From Caballeronia sp. SEWSISQ10-4 2 (GTDB taxonomy: Bacteria; Pseudomonadota; Gammaproteobacteria; Burkholderiales; Burkholderiaceae): a stretch of 64,000 bases of DNA. Each line of letters starts with the position of its first letter. Position 1 is the first letter of the stretch. Below, piece after piece: positions 8,969 through 17,994 of this stretch. The DNA is taken from the NCBI RefSeq assembly GCF_030464885.1, contig NZ_JALPRJ010000044.1, positions 1 through 64,000 on the forward strand. Direction: 5' to 3'. The notes below the pieces were generated by a model that saw only the letters and a program-made list of their open reading frames with translations, was not told the origin of the DNA and made no database searches. The translations under genes were made by a program, and so were the position numbers.

Positions 8969-9871
8969 CTAACCTCCCTTCGGACGCACCGCCCGCACCT
9001 TGATCATGTCATAGAGGGCTTGCGCGGCCGGCGACAACCGCGCAGTCTTACGGACCACCAGCACCAGTGCCCGCGAGACCACCGGATCAACAAGCTCGAT
9101 CGTGCGGATATTCGGATACGCGCCCTTCTGCACCGCGAGCCGCGGCACCACAGCCGCAGCAATCCGCTCGGCAACCAGCCCGACCGCCGTCGAACTGCGC
9201 TGCACCTCATAAAACGACTGCAAACCCAGGCCATTCGCGCCCAGCGCTGTATCGAGCAATGCGCGATTGCCGCTGACCTGCCCCGCGAATATCAGCGGAT
9301 ACGGCTGCAATTGCTTCCAAGCCACGCGCTTGCGTTTGGCGAGCGGATGGTCCTCGTGGCAGATCAGCACGTACTGGTCTTCGAGCAGTGGCACCGTCAT
9401 GAGCTCAGGATGATGCGCGCCCGCAATATTGATACCGAACTCCGCCTCGCGACGCAGCACTGCATCGGCCACAGCCGACGATGCATGATCGAGAATCTTG
9501 ATCCGGTTATTCGGATACCGCGCCGAATACTCCTGCATGATGCGCGGCAAATACTGAACGCCGACCGTGGGTACACAGGCAATGGATACATCGCCGCGCT
9601 CTGCCTTGCCCGTCTCGCGGATCTCAAGCAGCGCGTCCCCCAACTCCTCCAGCAGACGCCGCGCTTGCGGCAGGAAATCGCGGCCGATCAGGCTGAGTGC
9701 GATCGAACGCGTAGTGCGCTCGACCAGCATCACACCAAGAAAGTCCTCGAGCTTGCGCAAGCGCTGGGTGATCGCCGTCTGCGTGACATGCAATGAATCG
9801 GCAGCGTTCTGAAAGCTGCCTTTATCGGCGATGGCAACAAATGCCTGGACCCCGAGGATGTCGATTTTCAT
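8969..9871 (-). CDS. LysR-family transcriptional regulator
   Basis: A 300-residue LysR regulator. The HTH region (residues ~1-60: MKIDILGVQAFVAIADKGSF and VTQTAITQRLRKLEDFLGV) is standard, and the effector domain includes YLPRIMQEYSARYPNNRIKILDH. It ends VRAVRPKGG. It is divergent from a short truncated reading frame at 9973 with only 101 bp between them, the usual spacing for a LysR regulator and its target; the target appears to have been lost. The AT-rich stretch between them (9872-9915) is where the divergent promoters should be. Confidence 0.92.
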   Translation of the reverse strand: MKIDILGVQAFVAIADKGSFQNAADSLHVTQTAITQRLRKLEDFLGVMLVERTTRSIALSLIGRDFLPQARRLLEELGDALLEIRETGKAERGDVSIACVPTVGVQYLPRIMQEYSARYPNNRIKILDHASSAVADAVLRREAEFGINIAGAHHPELMTVPLLEDQYVLICHEDHPLAKRKRVAWKQLQPYPLIFAGQVSGNRALLDTALGANGLGLQSFYEVQRSSTAVGLVAERIAAAVVPRLAVQKGAYPNIRTIELVDPVVSRALVLVVRKTARLSPAAQALYDMIKVRAVRPKGG

Positions 9872-9972
9872 AAGAAATATGAACCAATCAGAATAATAAA
9901 TTCATTTTACGCAAACATCGGCGGTGCGCAAAATGGCGGCACCCCACACCAGTTCCCGCAGAGGAAACCACG

Positions 9973-10074
9973 ATGCCTGCCCAAGACGAATCCCCCATTG
10001 CGATGGCCCCGCGCCTCTATCCCGAGATGGTCCGCAAGCTGGAGATCGTGCACCGGCGTATCGTTCCGGCTTAG
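9973..10074 (+). pseudogene. Truncated gene start (33 codons), possible lost LysR target
   Basis: A frame with a good ribosome site (GAGGAAACCACG before the ATG) encodes only 33 residues, beginning MPAQDESPIAMAPRLYPEMV and ending HRRIVPA before a TAG. The translation looks like the start of a real enzyme or regulator rather than random sequence, and it lies divergent to the LysR gene at 8969. I do not recognise the family. It could also be a genuine small protein, which I consider less likely. Confidence 0.4.
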
Positions 10075-10129
10075 TCAAGCCGGCCGGGCCGCGTTGTACA
10101 CCGTCATTAATCTATTGAGGAATTACACA

Positions 10130-10900
10130 ATGAGCTGGTCTGCCAAGCAATATGTAATCTTTGAAGGCGAGCGTACGCGCCCGATACGCGATCTGCTCGC
10201 GGCCGTTCCGGACATCGACGCATGCTCGGTCGTGGACATAGGGTGCGGTCCTGGCAATTCGACCGAGGTCCTGATGGCGCGTTTTCCCAACGCCGCAATC
10301 AGCGGATTCGACAGTTCGCCCGACATGATCGACGCTGCGCGCAAGCGCCTGCCGCAGGTTCATTTCGAGACGGCAGATATCCAGGCGTGGAACACCCCCG
10401 GCCCTTTCGACGTGATCCTGGCCAACGCCGTTCTTCAATGGTTGCCCGATCACGCCAGCTTGTTACCCAAGCTCGTTGCGAAGCTCTCGCCCGGGGGCAG
10501 TCTGGCTATTCAGATGCCGGACAATCTCGATGAGCCGGCCCACAGGCTGATGCGCGAGATTGCTGCAGACGGGCCTTGGGCCAGCAAGCTGTCCGGGGCG
10601 ACGGAGCTCAGGGCGCCGAGGGCAAGTGCGAGTTGGTACTACGAACTGCTTCGTTCGTGTGGCGCAAAAGCGGATGTCTGGCGGACTACTTACCATCATG
10701 CGCTGGCGGGCGGAGCGGGTGCGGTCGTCGAGTGGTTCAAGGGAAGCGGTCTGCGGCCGTTTCTGGAACCGCTTACTGAAGATGAGCGTCTGGCATTTCT
10801 GGATCGCTATAAGACGGCGGTAGGGCTGGCTTATCCAGCTTTGCCGGACGGTACGGTTTTGCTGCCGTTTCCAAGGCTGTTCGTGGTCGCCAGCCGCTAA
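10130..10900 (+). CDS. tam: Trans-aconitate 2-methyltransferase
   Basis: A 256-residue SAM-dependent methyltransferase. Motif I is VVDIGCGPGNSTEVL and is followed by GFDSSPDMI (acidic SAM-ribose contact region) and NAVLQWLPDH, all matching Tam. Tam methylates trans-aconitate, a spontaneous by-product that inhibits aconitase. The ATG at 10130 has a ribosome site TGAGGA eight bases upstream and the typical Tam start MSWSAKQYVIFE; the upstream 44 codons in the same frame overlap the truncated gene and are not part of it. Length fits the family (about 255). Confidence 0.93.
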   Translation: MSWSAKQYVIFEGERTRPIRDLLAAVPDIDACSVVDIGCGPGNSTEVLMARFPNAAISGFDSSPDMIDAARKRLPQVHFETADIQAWNTPGPFDVILANAVLQWLPDHASLLPKLVAKLSPGGSLAIQMPDNLDEPAHRLMREIAADGPWASKLSGATELRAPRASASWYYELLRSCGAKADVWRTTYHHALAGGAGAVVEWFKGSGLRPFLEPLTEDERLAFLDRYKTAVGLAYPALPDGTVLLPFPRLFVVASR

Positions 10901-10911
10901 GGCTGAGGTCT

Positions 10912-10947
10912 GCTCGCACCGGTGGACGGGGGTTCCTGCCGGCGCGA
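10912..10947. repeat. Second copy of the 8.9-kb hairpin-like element
   Basis: GCTCGCACCGGTGGACGGGG here matches GCTCGCGCCAGTGGACGGGG at 8906-8925 with two differences, and both continue into a GCGCGA...AAACCC..AAAACC tail. Arms 10914-10922 and 10939-10947 can pair with one mismatch. It lies just after the tam stop, as the first copy lies just after a stop. Confidence 0.45.
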
Positions 10948-11010
10948 AAGAAACCCAAAACCTTAGTAGTACCGCACCTCGAAAACCCTTGCGCGAATCA
11001 TCTCAAAAAG

Positions 11011-11020
11011 AGTATATACT
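11011..11020 (+). promoter_or_regulatory. Putative -10 region with palindrome upstream of the Lys/Ala-rich gene
   Basis: AGTATATACT is a perfect 10-bp palindrome whose second half, TATACT, makes a good -10 hexamer. It stands 31 bp before the ATG at 11051, and a TGGAGA ribosome site follows. No convincing -35 at 17 bp was seen. Confidence 0.4.
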
Positions 11021-11050
11021 GTTTGTACTATTACCCTACCTGGAGACTCC

Positions 11051-11497
11051 ATGCCCGGACCCACTACGAAGGCCCCCAGCAAAAAGGCTTTTCATTTCCC
11101 CAAGACGGCGGAAACGGCTGCTGCCGAACCGGCAGTAAGCAAGCGCAAGACGACCAAGGTAGCGGCCGAGGCAGCGCCGGAAACCAAGGTCAAGGCCACG
11201 CAAGCGCCCGTCAAATCGAAGACGAAAGCGGCGCCGGTAGAATCCGCCGCACCCGAAGACAAAGTCAAACGGCCGAAAAAAGAAAAGGTGGTCCGTGACA
11301 GCTTTACGATGCCGAAGTCCGATTACGAAAAAATCGGCCTTCTGAAGCAAAAATGCCTCGCGAACGGCGTGCACGTTAAAAAAGGCGAGCTCTTGCGAGC
11401 CGGTTTGCTCATACTTGAAAGAGCGAACATCGAGCAACTTACTGCGGCTGTCGCCGCCGTCGAAACAGTCAAAACGGGAAGGCCGGGCAAGTCCTGA
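11051..11497 (+). CDS. Lys/Ala-rich tail protein with small conserved C-terminal domain
   Basis: A 148-residue basic protein of unknown function. Residues ~1-80 are low complexity, made almost entirely of A, K, P, T, E and V, in the style of histone-H1-like tails. From about residue 82 (VRDSFTMPKSDYEKIGLLKQ) to ~135 there is a compact segment with predicted helices (VKKGELLRAGLLILERA) that resembles a ribbon-helix-helix or similar DNA-binding module. I have seen comparable hypothetical proteins only in Burkholderia-type genomes. It has its own promoter and a clear TGGAGACTCC ribosome site. A nucleoid-associated role is plausible but unproven. Confidence 0.8.
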   Translation: MPGPTTKAPSKKAFHFPKTAETAAAEPAVSKRKTTKVAAEAAPETKVKATQAPVKSKTKAAPVESAAPEDKVKRPKKEKVVRDSFTMPKSDYEKIGLLKQKCLANGVHVKKGELLRAGLLILERANIEQLTAAVAAVETVKTGRPGKS

Positions 11498-11571
11498 GCG
11501 TACCAAGCGTCCTGATGCCGCCATTCTTGTTTCCGGCCGCCGAGGACGCATCGAAAAAACAGGCCGCGGGC

Positions 11572-12606
11572 ATGAGTACATTACGTTTAGCCTCCGCAAG
11601 CTTTGCGGAGTTCGATGACCTCAATGCCATCCTCGCGGCCGGCGCCTCTTGCTTCGACCTGCGTACGGTCGGTGAAGTGCGCACTGGTACAAACTGCTTC
11701 CCCATATTGACCGCGGCCATCGGCTCGAACGATCCTCAAGCGCCCGCAATCGGCTTCTTTGGCGGCGTGCACGGCCTGGAACGCATCGGTACGCAGTTGA
11801 TCCTCGACTACATGCGCGCGCTGCTGCGGCGCCTCGAATGGGACGAACTGCTGCACGAACAATTGCGCTCGGTGCGGCTCGTTTTCATGCCCATCGTGAA
11901 CCCCGGCGGCATGTGGGCCAATACCCGCTCGAATCCGAACGGCGTCGACCTGATGCGCAATGCCCCTCAAAACGCCGAAGGACGTGTTCCCTTCCTTGCG
12001 GGAGGCCAGCGTATCGGTTCATGGTTGCCGTGGTATCGCGGTCCGGCCAGGGGTTCGCTGGAACTCGAGAGCGCCGCCTTGCTCGACGTCGTGAAGCAGG
12101 AGTTGATGACACGCCCGCTCAGCCTTGCTCTCGACTGTCATTCAGGTTACGGCTGGGGCGACAGCATCTGGTTCCCCTACGCGCGAACCAAACGGCAAAT
12201 GCCTCATCTCCCCGAGATGTACCAACTCAAGACCATGTTCGAACAGGCGTACCCGCATCACGGCTACGCGTTCGAGCCGCAAAGCCACCAATATCTTCTT
12301 CACGGCGACCTGTGGGACTGCGCGTACGATCAGACGCCCGCGCCCAATGTGTTCCTGCCCATGACGCTGGAACTCGGCTCCTGGCGCTGGATCAAGAAGA
12401 ACCCGAGCCAGATCTTTTCCCGCCTGGGCATGTTCAATCCGGTCAAGGCGCACAGGGTTGAACGGGTCTTGCGCCGTCACGTGAACTTCCTGGACTTCCT
12501 GACACGCGCCGCGTTCGCATCGAATAGATGGCTCCCCAAAGGCGATATGCGAAAGCAGATCCTCGAGCGCGCCATGGAACACTGGCAGCGAAAATCCTCG
12601 CGATGA
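11572..12606 (+). CDS. M14-type zinc carboxypeptidase-like protein
   Basis: A 344-residue protein of the zinc carboxypeptidase (M14/succinylglutamate desuccinylase-like) fold. GFFGGVHGLERIG carries the HxxE zinc motif, PIVNPGGMWANTRSNPNGVDLMRN the substrate Asn-Arg region, and LALDCHSGYGWGD the third zinc His. The start is uncertain: I prefer ATG 11572 (MSTLRLAS) over 11515, as the extra 19 residues look unlike a domain or signal peptide; neither has a strong ribosome site. It is probably cytosolic. The stop overlaps the following hydrolase gene by 4 bp, indicating a two-gene unit. Confidence 0.82.
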   Translation: MSTLRLASASFAEFDDLNAILAAGASCFDLRTVGEVRTGTNCFPILTAAIGSNDPQAPAIGFFGGVHGLERIGTQLILDYMRALLRRLEWDELLHEQLRSVRLVFMPIVNPGGMWANTRSNPNGVDLMRNAPQNAEGRVPFLAGGQRIGSWLPWYRGPARGSLELESAALLDVVKQELMTRPLSLALDCHSGYGWGDSIWFPYARTKRQMPHLPEMYQLKTMFEQAYPHHGYAFEPQSHQYLLHGDLWDCAYDQTPAPNVFLPMTLELGSWRWIKKNPSQIFSRLGMFNPVKAHRVERVLRRHVNFLDFLTRAAFASNRWLPKGDMRKQILERAMEHWQRKSSR

Positions 12607-13418
12607 GCACGTGGATCTTGCTGCGCGGACTCACGCGCGAGGGTCGCCACTGGGGATCGTTTCCGAAACAACTGGGCGTTGAAGCGGGCTTCAATCGGGA
12701 CGCGAGCGGACTCACGTTGCTCGACCTCCCGGGGAACGGCCGCGAGAACGCACTGCCGGCGCCACTCAATGTAGAAGACATGATGAAGTTCGTCCGGTCG
12801 CGAGCGGCCGATGCCGGACTGCCGCCACCGTACCGGCTGGTCGCGATGTCACTCGGCGGCATGGTGGCGACCGGCTGGGCGCAACGCCATCCGGAAGAGA
12901 TCGAGCGGCTGGTGCTCATCAACACCAGCATGCGGCCGTTCTGCGCCATGAGCGAGCGCCTTCGACCCGCTGTCTGGCCCGCGCTGATGCGTGCCGCCGC
13001 TTCGTGGTCCGATCCGTTGAGATGCGAAGAGATCATCCATGACCTCACGTGCAATCGCGTGGACACCCAGGCCGGAGACATCGCCGCATGGGCCGGGATT
13101 CGCAGGACTGCCGGTGTGAGCGCGGCGAACGGCCTGCGCCAACTGTGGGCGGCGGCGCGTTTTCGGGCGGATAGTCGCGCTCCGGCCTGCCCTACGCTGC
13201 TGCTTTCATCGAAGGCGGACCGGCTGGTCGATCCGGTCTGCTCCGTTCGCATAGCAACCCGATGGGGCGCGGCTCACGCTGTGCATCCGTGGGCCGGACA
13301 CGATCTGCCTCACGACGATCCGGTCTGGACCAGCAAGGCTATCGCTGACTGGCTGCGTGCGCTGCAAAGACACGCGGACGAACCGCCGGTTGCATCGGAT
13401 GGATGTCCGGCTTTGTGA
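12603..13418 (+). CDS. Alpha/beta hydrolase
   Basis: A 271-residue alpha/beta-hydrolase-fold protein. The nucleophile elbow reads AMSLGGM, so the usual first Gly of GxSxG is Ala, the catalytic Ser remaining. SSKADRLVDP supplies the probable acid and PWAGHDLPHDDP the catalytic His. The oxyanion region LRGLTREGRHWG is near the N-terminus. Its ATG sits within the stop of the M14-like gene (ATGA), so the two are translationally coupled and probably act together on an ester- or amide-bearing substrate. The substrate is not deducible. Confidence 0.85.
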   Translation: MSTWILLRGLTREGRHWGSFPKQLGVEAGFNRDASGLTLLDLPGNGRENALPAPLNVEDMMKFVRSRAADAGLPPPYRLVAMSLGGMVATGWAQRHPEEIERLVLINTSMRPFCAMSERLRPAVWPALMRAAASWSDPLRCEEIIHDLTCNRVDTQAGDIAAWAGIRRTAGVSAANGLRQLWAAARFRADSRAPACPTLLLSSKADRLVDPVCSVRIATRWGAAHAVHPWAGHDLPHDDPVWTSKAIADWLRALQRHADEPPVASDGCPAL

Positions 13419-13476
13419 GCGAACCCGGCGCGAATCATCTCCCACGCCTTGACCGGACTGATCAATAGGTTCCGTA

Positions 13477-14994
13477 TCAAGTATTGGCGACATCCACTTC
13501 CCCTGCCATCTCGATCTTGACTTCCGGCGGTCCTGCGAACCGCGTCCTCACGCCAAGCCCATACCAGAAGACAGCCATCACGACGATGAGGAGCAGGCTG
13601 ATGTAAAGCACCTTCTCGTTAGGCGGCTGAATCCCGACATAAACAAGCACGGCCCCACCGAGCACCGCCAGCAACGCGATGGGCTTCGACCACATGCCAA
13701 GGTTGAACGGCCCCTTGCGCACCCACGTCTTACCTTCGGCGCCTAAGCCCGCCGCGACCGGCATCACGTACGATACGTACAGGAACACCGCACTGCCCGT
13801 CGAGAGCACCGCGAACGCATCGCCATACAACGTCGCTGCAATCGCGAGGATTGAGGAGACCCAGATTGCGGCGCCGGGCGTGCAGTGGGTCTCGTTGACC
13901 TTCTTCAGCCAGTTCGATGCAGGCAGCCCGCCATCGCGCGCAAACGCATACATCATCCGCGAGCACGATGTCAGGCACGCGAGGCCGCACAAATAGTTCG
14001 ACAGGAAGATGCCCATGCCAAGCGCCACGCGCAGCCATGCCGGCAAGGTGCCGAGCAGCGCGTTGAAGAAACCGCCACCCTGCTTCACGCCTTCCTTGAT
14101 GTCCGGCATCACGAGCAGGAATGCGCAGACCATGATGTAGCCGAACAGCGCCGACCAGGCCACCGAGCGCAGCATGCCCTTCGGTACATTGCGCGCGGCG
14201 TCGTGCGTTTCCTCCGAGGTGTGTGCGGAGGCGTCGAAGCCGGTAATGGTGTAGATGGTCAGCAGCAGGCCCGACAGGAACGCGGCCAGCATGCCTTGCT
14301 TGGGCCACGCACCACCATCGAAACCGGTGAAGTTGCTGAAGTCGATCAGCCGTCCGAAGTCGAGCGGCGTCTTGGAAAAACCGAGCAGCGCCAGTGTCAG
14401 CAGCACGGCAATCGCGAAGATCAGGTAGCCCGAGAGATCGGTGAGGATCGTCGTAATCCTGATGCCGCTATGGTTGAGCCACGCCTGGCTCAGCGTCACC
14501 GCCGCGATGAACGCGGTCTGGTGCCAGAACGTGAGCGAGTCGGGATTGATGCCGAACAGCGGCGCGATCAGCGTCTTGAAGAACGGATCGTAGACGCCGA
14601 AATTCACCGACGCCACCACGAAGATCAACCCGAGCAGGTTAAACCACGCGGTCGCCCAACCCCAGCCCTTGTTGCCGAGAATCGAACTCCAGTGATACAG
14701 GCCGCCTGCGGTCGGATAAGACGACGCGATCTGCGCCATGGAAGCCGCGACGACCAACGCAAACAGCGCGCCGACCGGCCAGCCGATACCGATAGAAGCT
14801 CCGCCCACCGCGCTCAATGCCTGCGGAAACGCGGTAATGCCCCCCGCCAAAATACAAATGATTGAAAACGATATCGCGAAGTTCGAAAAACCGCTCATGC
14901 GGCGCGCGAGCTCCTGGGTATAACCCATGCTTTTTAGTTGCCGGGCGTCGTGGTCCAGCGCGGTTGGAGCGTCGGCCTGATTGACTGGTTCCAT
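13477..14994 (-). CDS. APC-superfamily amino acid/GABA permease
   Basis: A 505-residue membrane transporter of the amino acid-polyamine-organocation family with about 12 hydrophobic segments. MSGFSNFAISFSIICILAGGITAF is the family's first membrane region, with the unwound helix preceding TM1b, and GFDASAHTSEET in TM6 is a signature of the GABA/choline-type ACT subfamily. The ATG at 14994 has a GAGGAAAATC ribosome site. The reading frame extends upstream to 15375, but that part overlaps the aldehyde dehydrogenase gene in another frame. It follows that dehydrogenase by 143 bp and likely imports its amine precursor. Confidence 0.92.
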   Translation of the reverse strand: MEPVNQADAPTALDHDARQLKSMGYTQELARRMSGFSNFAISFSIICILAGGITAFPQALSAVGGASIGIGWPVGALFALVVAASMAQIASSYPTAGGLYHWSSILGNKGWGWATAWFNLLGLIFVVASVNFGVYDPFFKTLIAPLFGINPDSLTFWHQTAFIAAVTLSQAWLNHSGIRITTILTDLSGYLIFAIAVLLTLALLGFSKTPLDFGRLIDFSNFTGFDGGAWPKQGMLAAFLSGLLLTIYTITGFDASAHTSEETHDAARNVPKGMLRSVAWSALFGYIMVCAFLLVMPDIKEGVKQGGGFFNALLGTLPAWLRVALGMGIFLSNYLCGLACLTSCSRMMYAFARDGGLPASNWLKKVNETHCTPGAAIWVSSILAIAATLYGDAFAVLSTGSAVFLYVSYVMPVAAGLGAEGKTWVRKGPFNLGMWSKPIALLAVLGGAVLVYVGIQPPNEKVLYISLLLIVVMAVFWYGLGVRTRFAGPPEVKIEMAGEVDVANT

Positions 14995-15137
14995 GATTTT
15001 CCTCTTGCTCGGTTTGACTTCGAAGATTGAAGGACGGGTAAGGACCGGCTTAAAAACGAGAACGGCTGGAACGCATGAAAACCATCTTCCGCAAGGGACC
15101 CGCGGCGAACTTGCCTGGCGGCCGCGAGGTTTGCGTC

Positions 15138-16577
15138 TTACTCGAACTTCGCCATCACATGGCGCGCGCAGGTGTAGTCCTCGAGCGCGTAGACCGACAT
15201 GTCCTTGCCATAACCCGAGCGCTTCATGCCACCATGCGGCATCTCGCTCACGAGCATGAAGTGGGTATTGATCCAGGTGCAGCCATAGTGCAACTCGGCC
15301 GCGACCTTGAACGCGCGGCTCACGTCTGCTGTCCACACGGAACTCGCGAGTCCGAAGTCGGAGTCGTTGGCCCACGTGATCGCCTGAGCGGGGTCGTCGA
15401 AACGGGTCACCGAGACCACGGGTCCGAACACTTCACGCCGCACGATCTCGTCGGTCTGCAACGCGCCCGCGATCACTGTCGGCTCGTAGAAAAATCCACG
15501 CGATGCACCCGCCTTGCCGCCTGCGGTAACTTCAATATGACTCTGGCTCGCGGCGCGCTCGACAAAGCTCGCCACGCGGCTTCTCTGGCGCTCCGATATC
15601 AGCGGCCCCATCTCGACGCCGTCCATATGCTGCTCGCCAACACGGATCGTGCTCACCGCGCTGGAGAGGTCCGCCACGAGCTTCTCGTAGATCTTCGGCC
15701 CCGCGTACACCCGGCACGCCGCCGTGCAATCCTGCCCCGCGTTGTAGTAGCCGAACGTGCGCAGGCCGGCTACGACCTGCTCCAGATCGGCGTCGTCGAA
15801 TACGATCACCGGCGCCTTGCCGCCCAGTTCCAGATGCGTGCGCTTGACGGTGCGCGACGCCGCTTCAAGAATCTTCTGTCCCGTCGATACATCGCCGGTA
15901 ATCGAGATCATGCGTACGTCCGGCTGCGCGATCAGCGGCGCACCGACGGTGTCGCCACGTCCGATCACCACGTTGATCACACCGGGCGGGAAGATCGCGG
16001 CCATGAGTTCGGCGAGCTTCAGCGTGGTGAGGGGCGTCTGCTCGGACGGCTTGAGCACGACCGTGTTACCCGCCGCCACTGCCGGCGCGATCTTCCAGGC
16101 GGCCATCATCAACGGATAGTTCCAGGGCGCGATCGATGCCACCACGCCGAGCGGATCGCGTCGCACCATGCTGGTATATCCCGGCAAATATTCGCCTGCG
16201 AGCTGTCCGTGCTGGGTGCGGCATGCACCTGCGAAAAAACGGAACACATCGGCCACCGCCGGGATCTCGTCATTGAGCGCGCCGAGATAAGGCTTGCCGC
16301 AATTGAGCGATTCGAGCCGCGCAAATTCAGTCGCACGTGCTTCGATGGCATCGGCGAGTTTGAGCAGCAAGTTCGCGCGATCTTTCGGCACGGTCTTCGC
16401 CCACACGGGAAACGCGCGGCTCGCGGCAGCCACCGCCGCTTGCACCTGATCGAGCGATGCCTCGGCAATACGCGCGATGGTGTCGCCCGTTGCCGGGTTC
16501 AGGACGTCTTCCACATCCCCCGCGCCGGGCACGAATTCGCCGCCGATCAGAAGGCTGGTTTGCAAGGTCTGTTCCAT
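15138..16577 (-). CDS. NAD-dependent aldehyde dehydrogenase (aminobutyraldehyde type)
   Basis: A 479-residue ALDH. The nucleotide-fold motif is [10 protein letters not shown], the general-base Glu lies in [17 protein letters not shown], and the catalytic Cys is in [32 protein letters not shown] near the C-terminus is close to gamma-aminobutyraldehyde/betaine aldehyde dehydrogenases (PatD/YdcW type). It oxidises an aldehyde to the acid with NAD. The ATG at 16577 has a GAGAGACC ribosome site; longer frames to 16649 lack support. With the permease downstream and LysR upstream on the same strand, it suggests uptake and oxidation of an amine such as putrescine-derived aminoaldehyde. Confidence 0.92.
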   Translation of the reverse strand: MEQTLQTSLLIGGEFVPGAGDVEDVLNPATGDTIARIAEASLDQVQAAVAAASRAFPVWAKTVPKDRANLLLKLADAIEARATEFARLESLNCGKPYLGALNDEIPAVADVFRFFAGACRTQHGQLAGEYLPGYTSMVRRDPLGVVASIAPWNYPLMMAAWKIAPAVAAGNTVVLKPSEQTPLTTLKLAELMAAIFPPGVINVVIGRGDTVGAPLIAQPDVRMISITGDVSTGQKILEAASRTVKRTHLELGGKAPVIVFDDADLEQVVAGLRTFGYYNAGQDCTAACRVYAGPKIYEKLVADLSSAVSTIRVGEQHMDGVEMGPLISERQRSRVASFVERAASQSHIEVTAGGKAGASRGFFYEPTVIAGALQTDEIVRREVFGPVVSVTRFDDPAQAITWANDSDFGLASSVWTADVSRAFKVAAELHYGCTWINTHFMLVSEMPHGGMKRSGYGKDMSVYALEDYTCARHVMAKFE

Positions 16578-16999
16578 ATGTCGGTCTCTCTTGTTGGAAG
16601 AAGCAATGCGGCGCCCGGTTGCTGCGTTACGCGGGCGCTTTCTCGGCAATGGACTCGGACAGCATTTACATCAGGTAAGCAGGAGTCACGAGGAATGCAG
16701 CGATTTTACGGTCGCGATTTTTTTGACCGCCAGCCAGCATCACAGATAGGAGCTATCGATAATTCCGAACGGAATGCATGGTTAGCGCGCATTTGAGCAT
16801 TTTTGGCGCGCACGGTAATTGAGTGAGCAAAGGATGACCAGCAGGTTGCAACGGCCTTTCGCCGCTGCCAGCTTCAGCCGCGGCGCAGGACGCCGCAATG
16901 TGGGTCCTGTGGCCAATGCGTGGTCGTTACGGGATAACCCTCTCCCGACATCGCTCAGAATTCCACAAAACAGAACGCATGCGCTGTTATATCGGAAAA
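16578..16999. other. Non-coding gap with a 6-2-6 palindrome
   Basis: Upstream region of the aldehyde dehydrogenase; no reading frame here looks real. At 16762-16775 the sequence ATTCCG-AA-CGGAAT forms a perfect inverted repeat that could be a regulator site. GCGCGC also recurs 20 bp apart around 16786-16813. Confidence 0.5.
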
Positions 17000-17917
17000 T
17001 CAGATTGACATTTTGGCGTGTCCGCGCGTATGTTCGCGCGCGACAACGAGGAAATTCTGAGCCGTCTCGGACTGTGTGAGCCCGCGCCGCCATGCAATGC
17101 CAATATCGATCTTCGGCATTTCTTCCATGATGTTACGTACTTCGAGCCGGTCGCCATCGAGCGACCATGGGCGATACAGCACATCGGGCAGGATCGACAA
17201 ACCCGCGCCCGTCGCAACAAGACTGCGCACCGCCTCTACCGACGCCGTGCGCATCACCACGTTCGGCTTGAGGCCGGATGCGCGCCAGTAAGTATTGGTG
17301 TTGTCTTCGAGCTCATCGACCTTGAGCATGATCATCGCCTCGTCAGCGATTTCACGCAGAGAGATGCTGCCGAGCCCGCGCAATGCATGGTTCGCCGGCA
17401 GCCATAAACGCCATGCAGCCGTGATGAGCGATTCGGTTTCTATAGCCTGCGTGTTCTCGATGTTCGACACGATCAGCACGGCCACATCGAGCTCGCCATT
17501 CACCAGCAAATGCTCGATGTAGTCACGCTGGTCCTCGATCACGTTGACCTCCACCTTCGGAAACACGCGGCGGTAGTGGTCGAGCAGATAGGGCAGGAAG
17601 TAGCCCGTCATCATGGTCGTGACGCCAATGTTCAGCCGCCCGGTCATGGTGTCGGGCCGAGACGACATCGCCTGCTGTGCGTTGCGCACCGCGGCGAGGA
17701 TCTGGTGCGCATGGCGCAGGAACTGATGCCCCGCGTGCGTGAGGACCATGCCACGCGCGTGGCGCACGAAAAGCTGCGCGCCGACTTCGGTCTCGAGTCC
17801 CTTGATGGCGTCGGTGATGACCGACTGCGAAATATTCAGCGACTGGGTCGCGCCCGTCACCGATTCAGCTTCGGCGACGGCGATGAAATAGCGCACGCTT
17901 CTGAGTGACAGGCTCAT
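17000..17917 (-). CDS. LysR-family transcriptional regulator (Nac/CysB-like HTH)
   Basis: A 305-residue LysR regulator with HTH at residues ~1-60 (SLRSVRYFIAVAEAESVT, SQSVITDAIKGLETEVG) and an effector domain beginning GRLNIGVTTMMTGYFLP. It lies immediately upstream of, and on the same strand as, the aldehyde dehydrogenase and permease, and probably controls them. It is similar in style to regulators of nitrogen and amine catabolism. The start at 17917 (MSLSLRSVRYF) is the standard position for the family; no alternative is needed. Confidence 0.9.
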   Translation of the reverse strand: MSLSLRSVRYFIAVAEAESVTGATQSLNISQSVITDAIKGLETEVGAQLFVRHARGMVLTHAGHQFLRHAHQILAAVRNAQQAMSSRPDTMTGRLNIGVTTMMTGYFLPYLLDHYRRVFPKVEVNVIEDQRDYIEHLLVNGELDVAVLIVSNIENTQAIETESLITAAWRLWLPANHALRGLGSISLREIADEAMIMLKVDELEDNTNTYWRASGLKPNVVMRTASVEAVRSLVATGAGLSILPDVLYRPWSLDGDRLEVRNIMEEMPKIDIGIAWRRGLTQSETAQNFLVVAREHTRGHAKMSI

Positions 17918-17994
17918 GGGACTCCGGCGTCGAAACGGTTAAGCCGCGACTATAGCCGAGCCGATAAAAGCACGGACCCTCGTGTGTCACGTAA

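Noticed and set aside
11011-11034. LexA-type box upstream of the Lys/Ala-rich gene
   Set aside because: CTGT is present but the required ACAG half at N8 is not; only the AGTATATACT palindrome remains.
10991-13441. Repeated 14-mer GCGCGAATCATCTC at 10991 and 13428
   Set aside because: The match does not extend in either direction and the contexts differ, so coincidence is likely.
15075-16796. 573-codon plus-strand frame opposite the aldehyde dehydrogenase
   Set aside because: Rich in His/Arg, no recognisable domains, and the opposite strand carries complete ALDH motifs.
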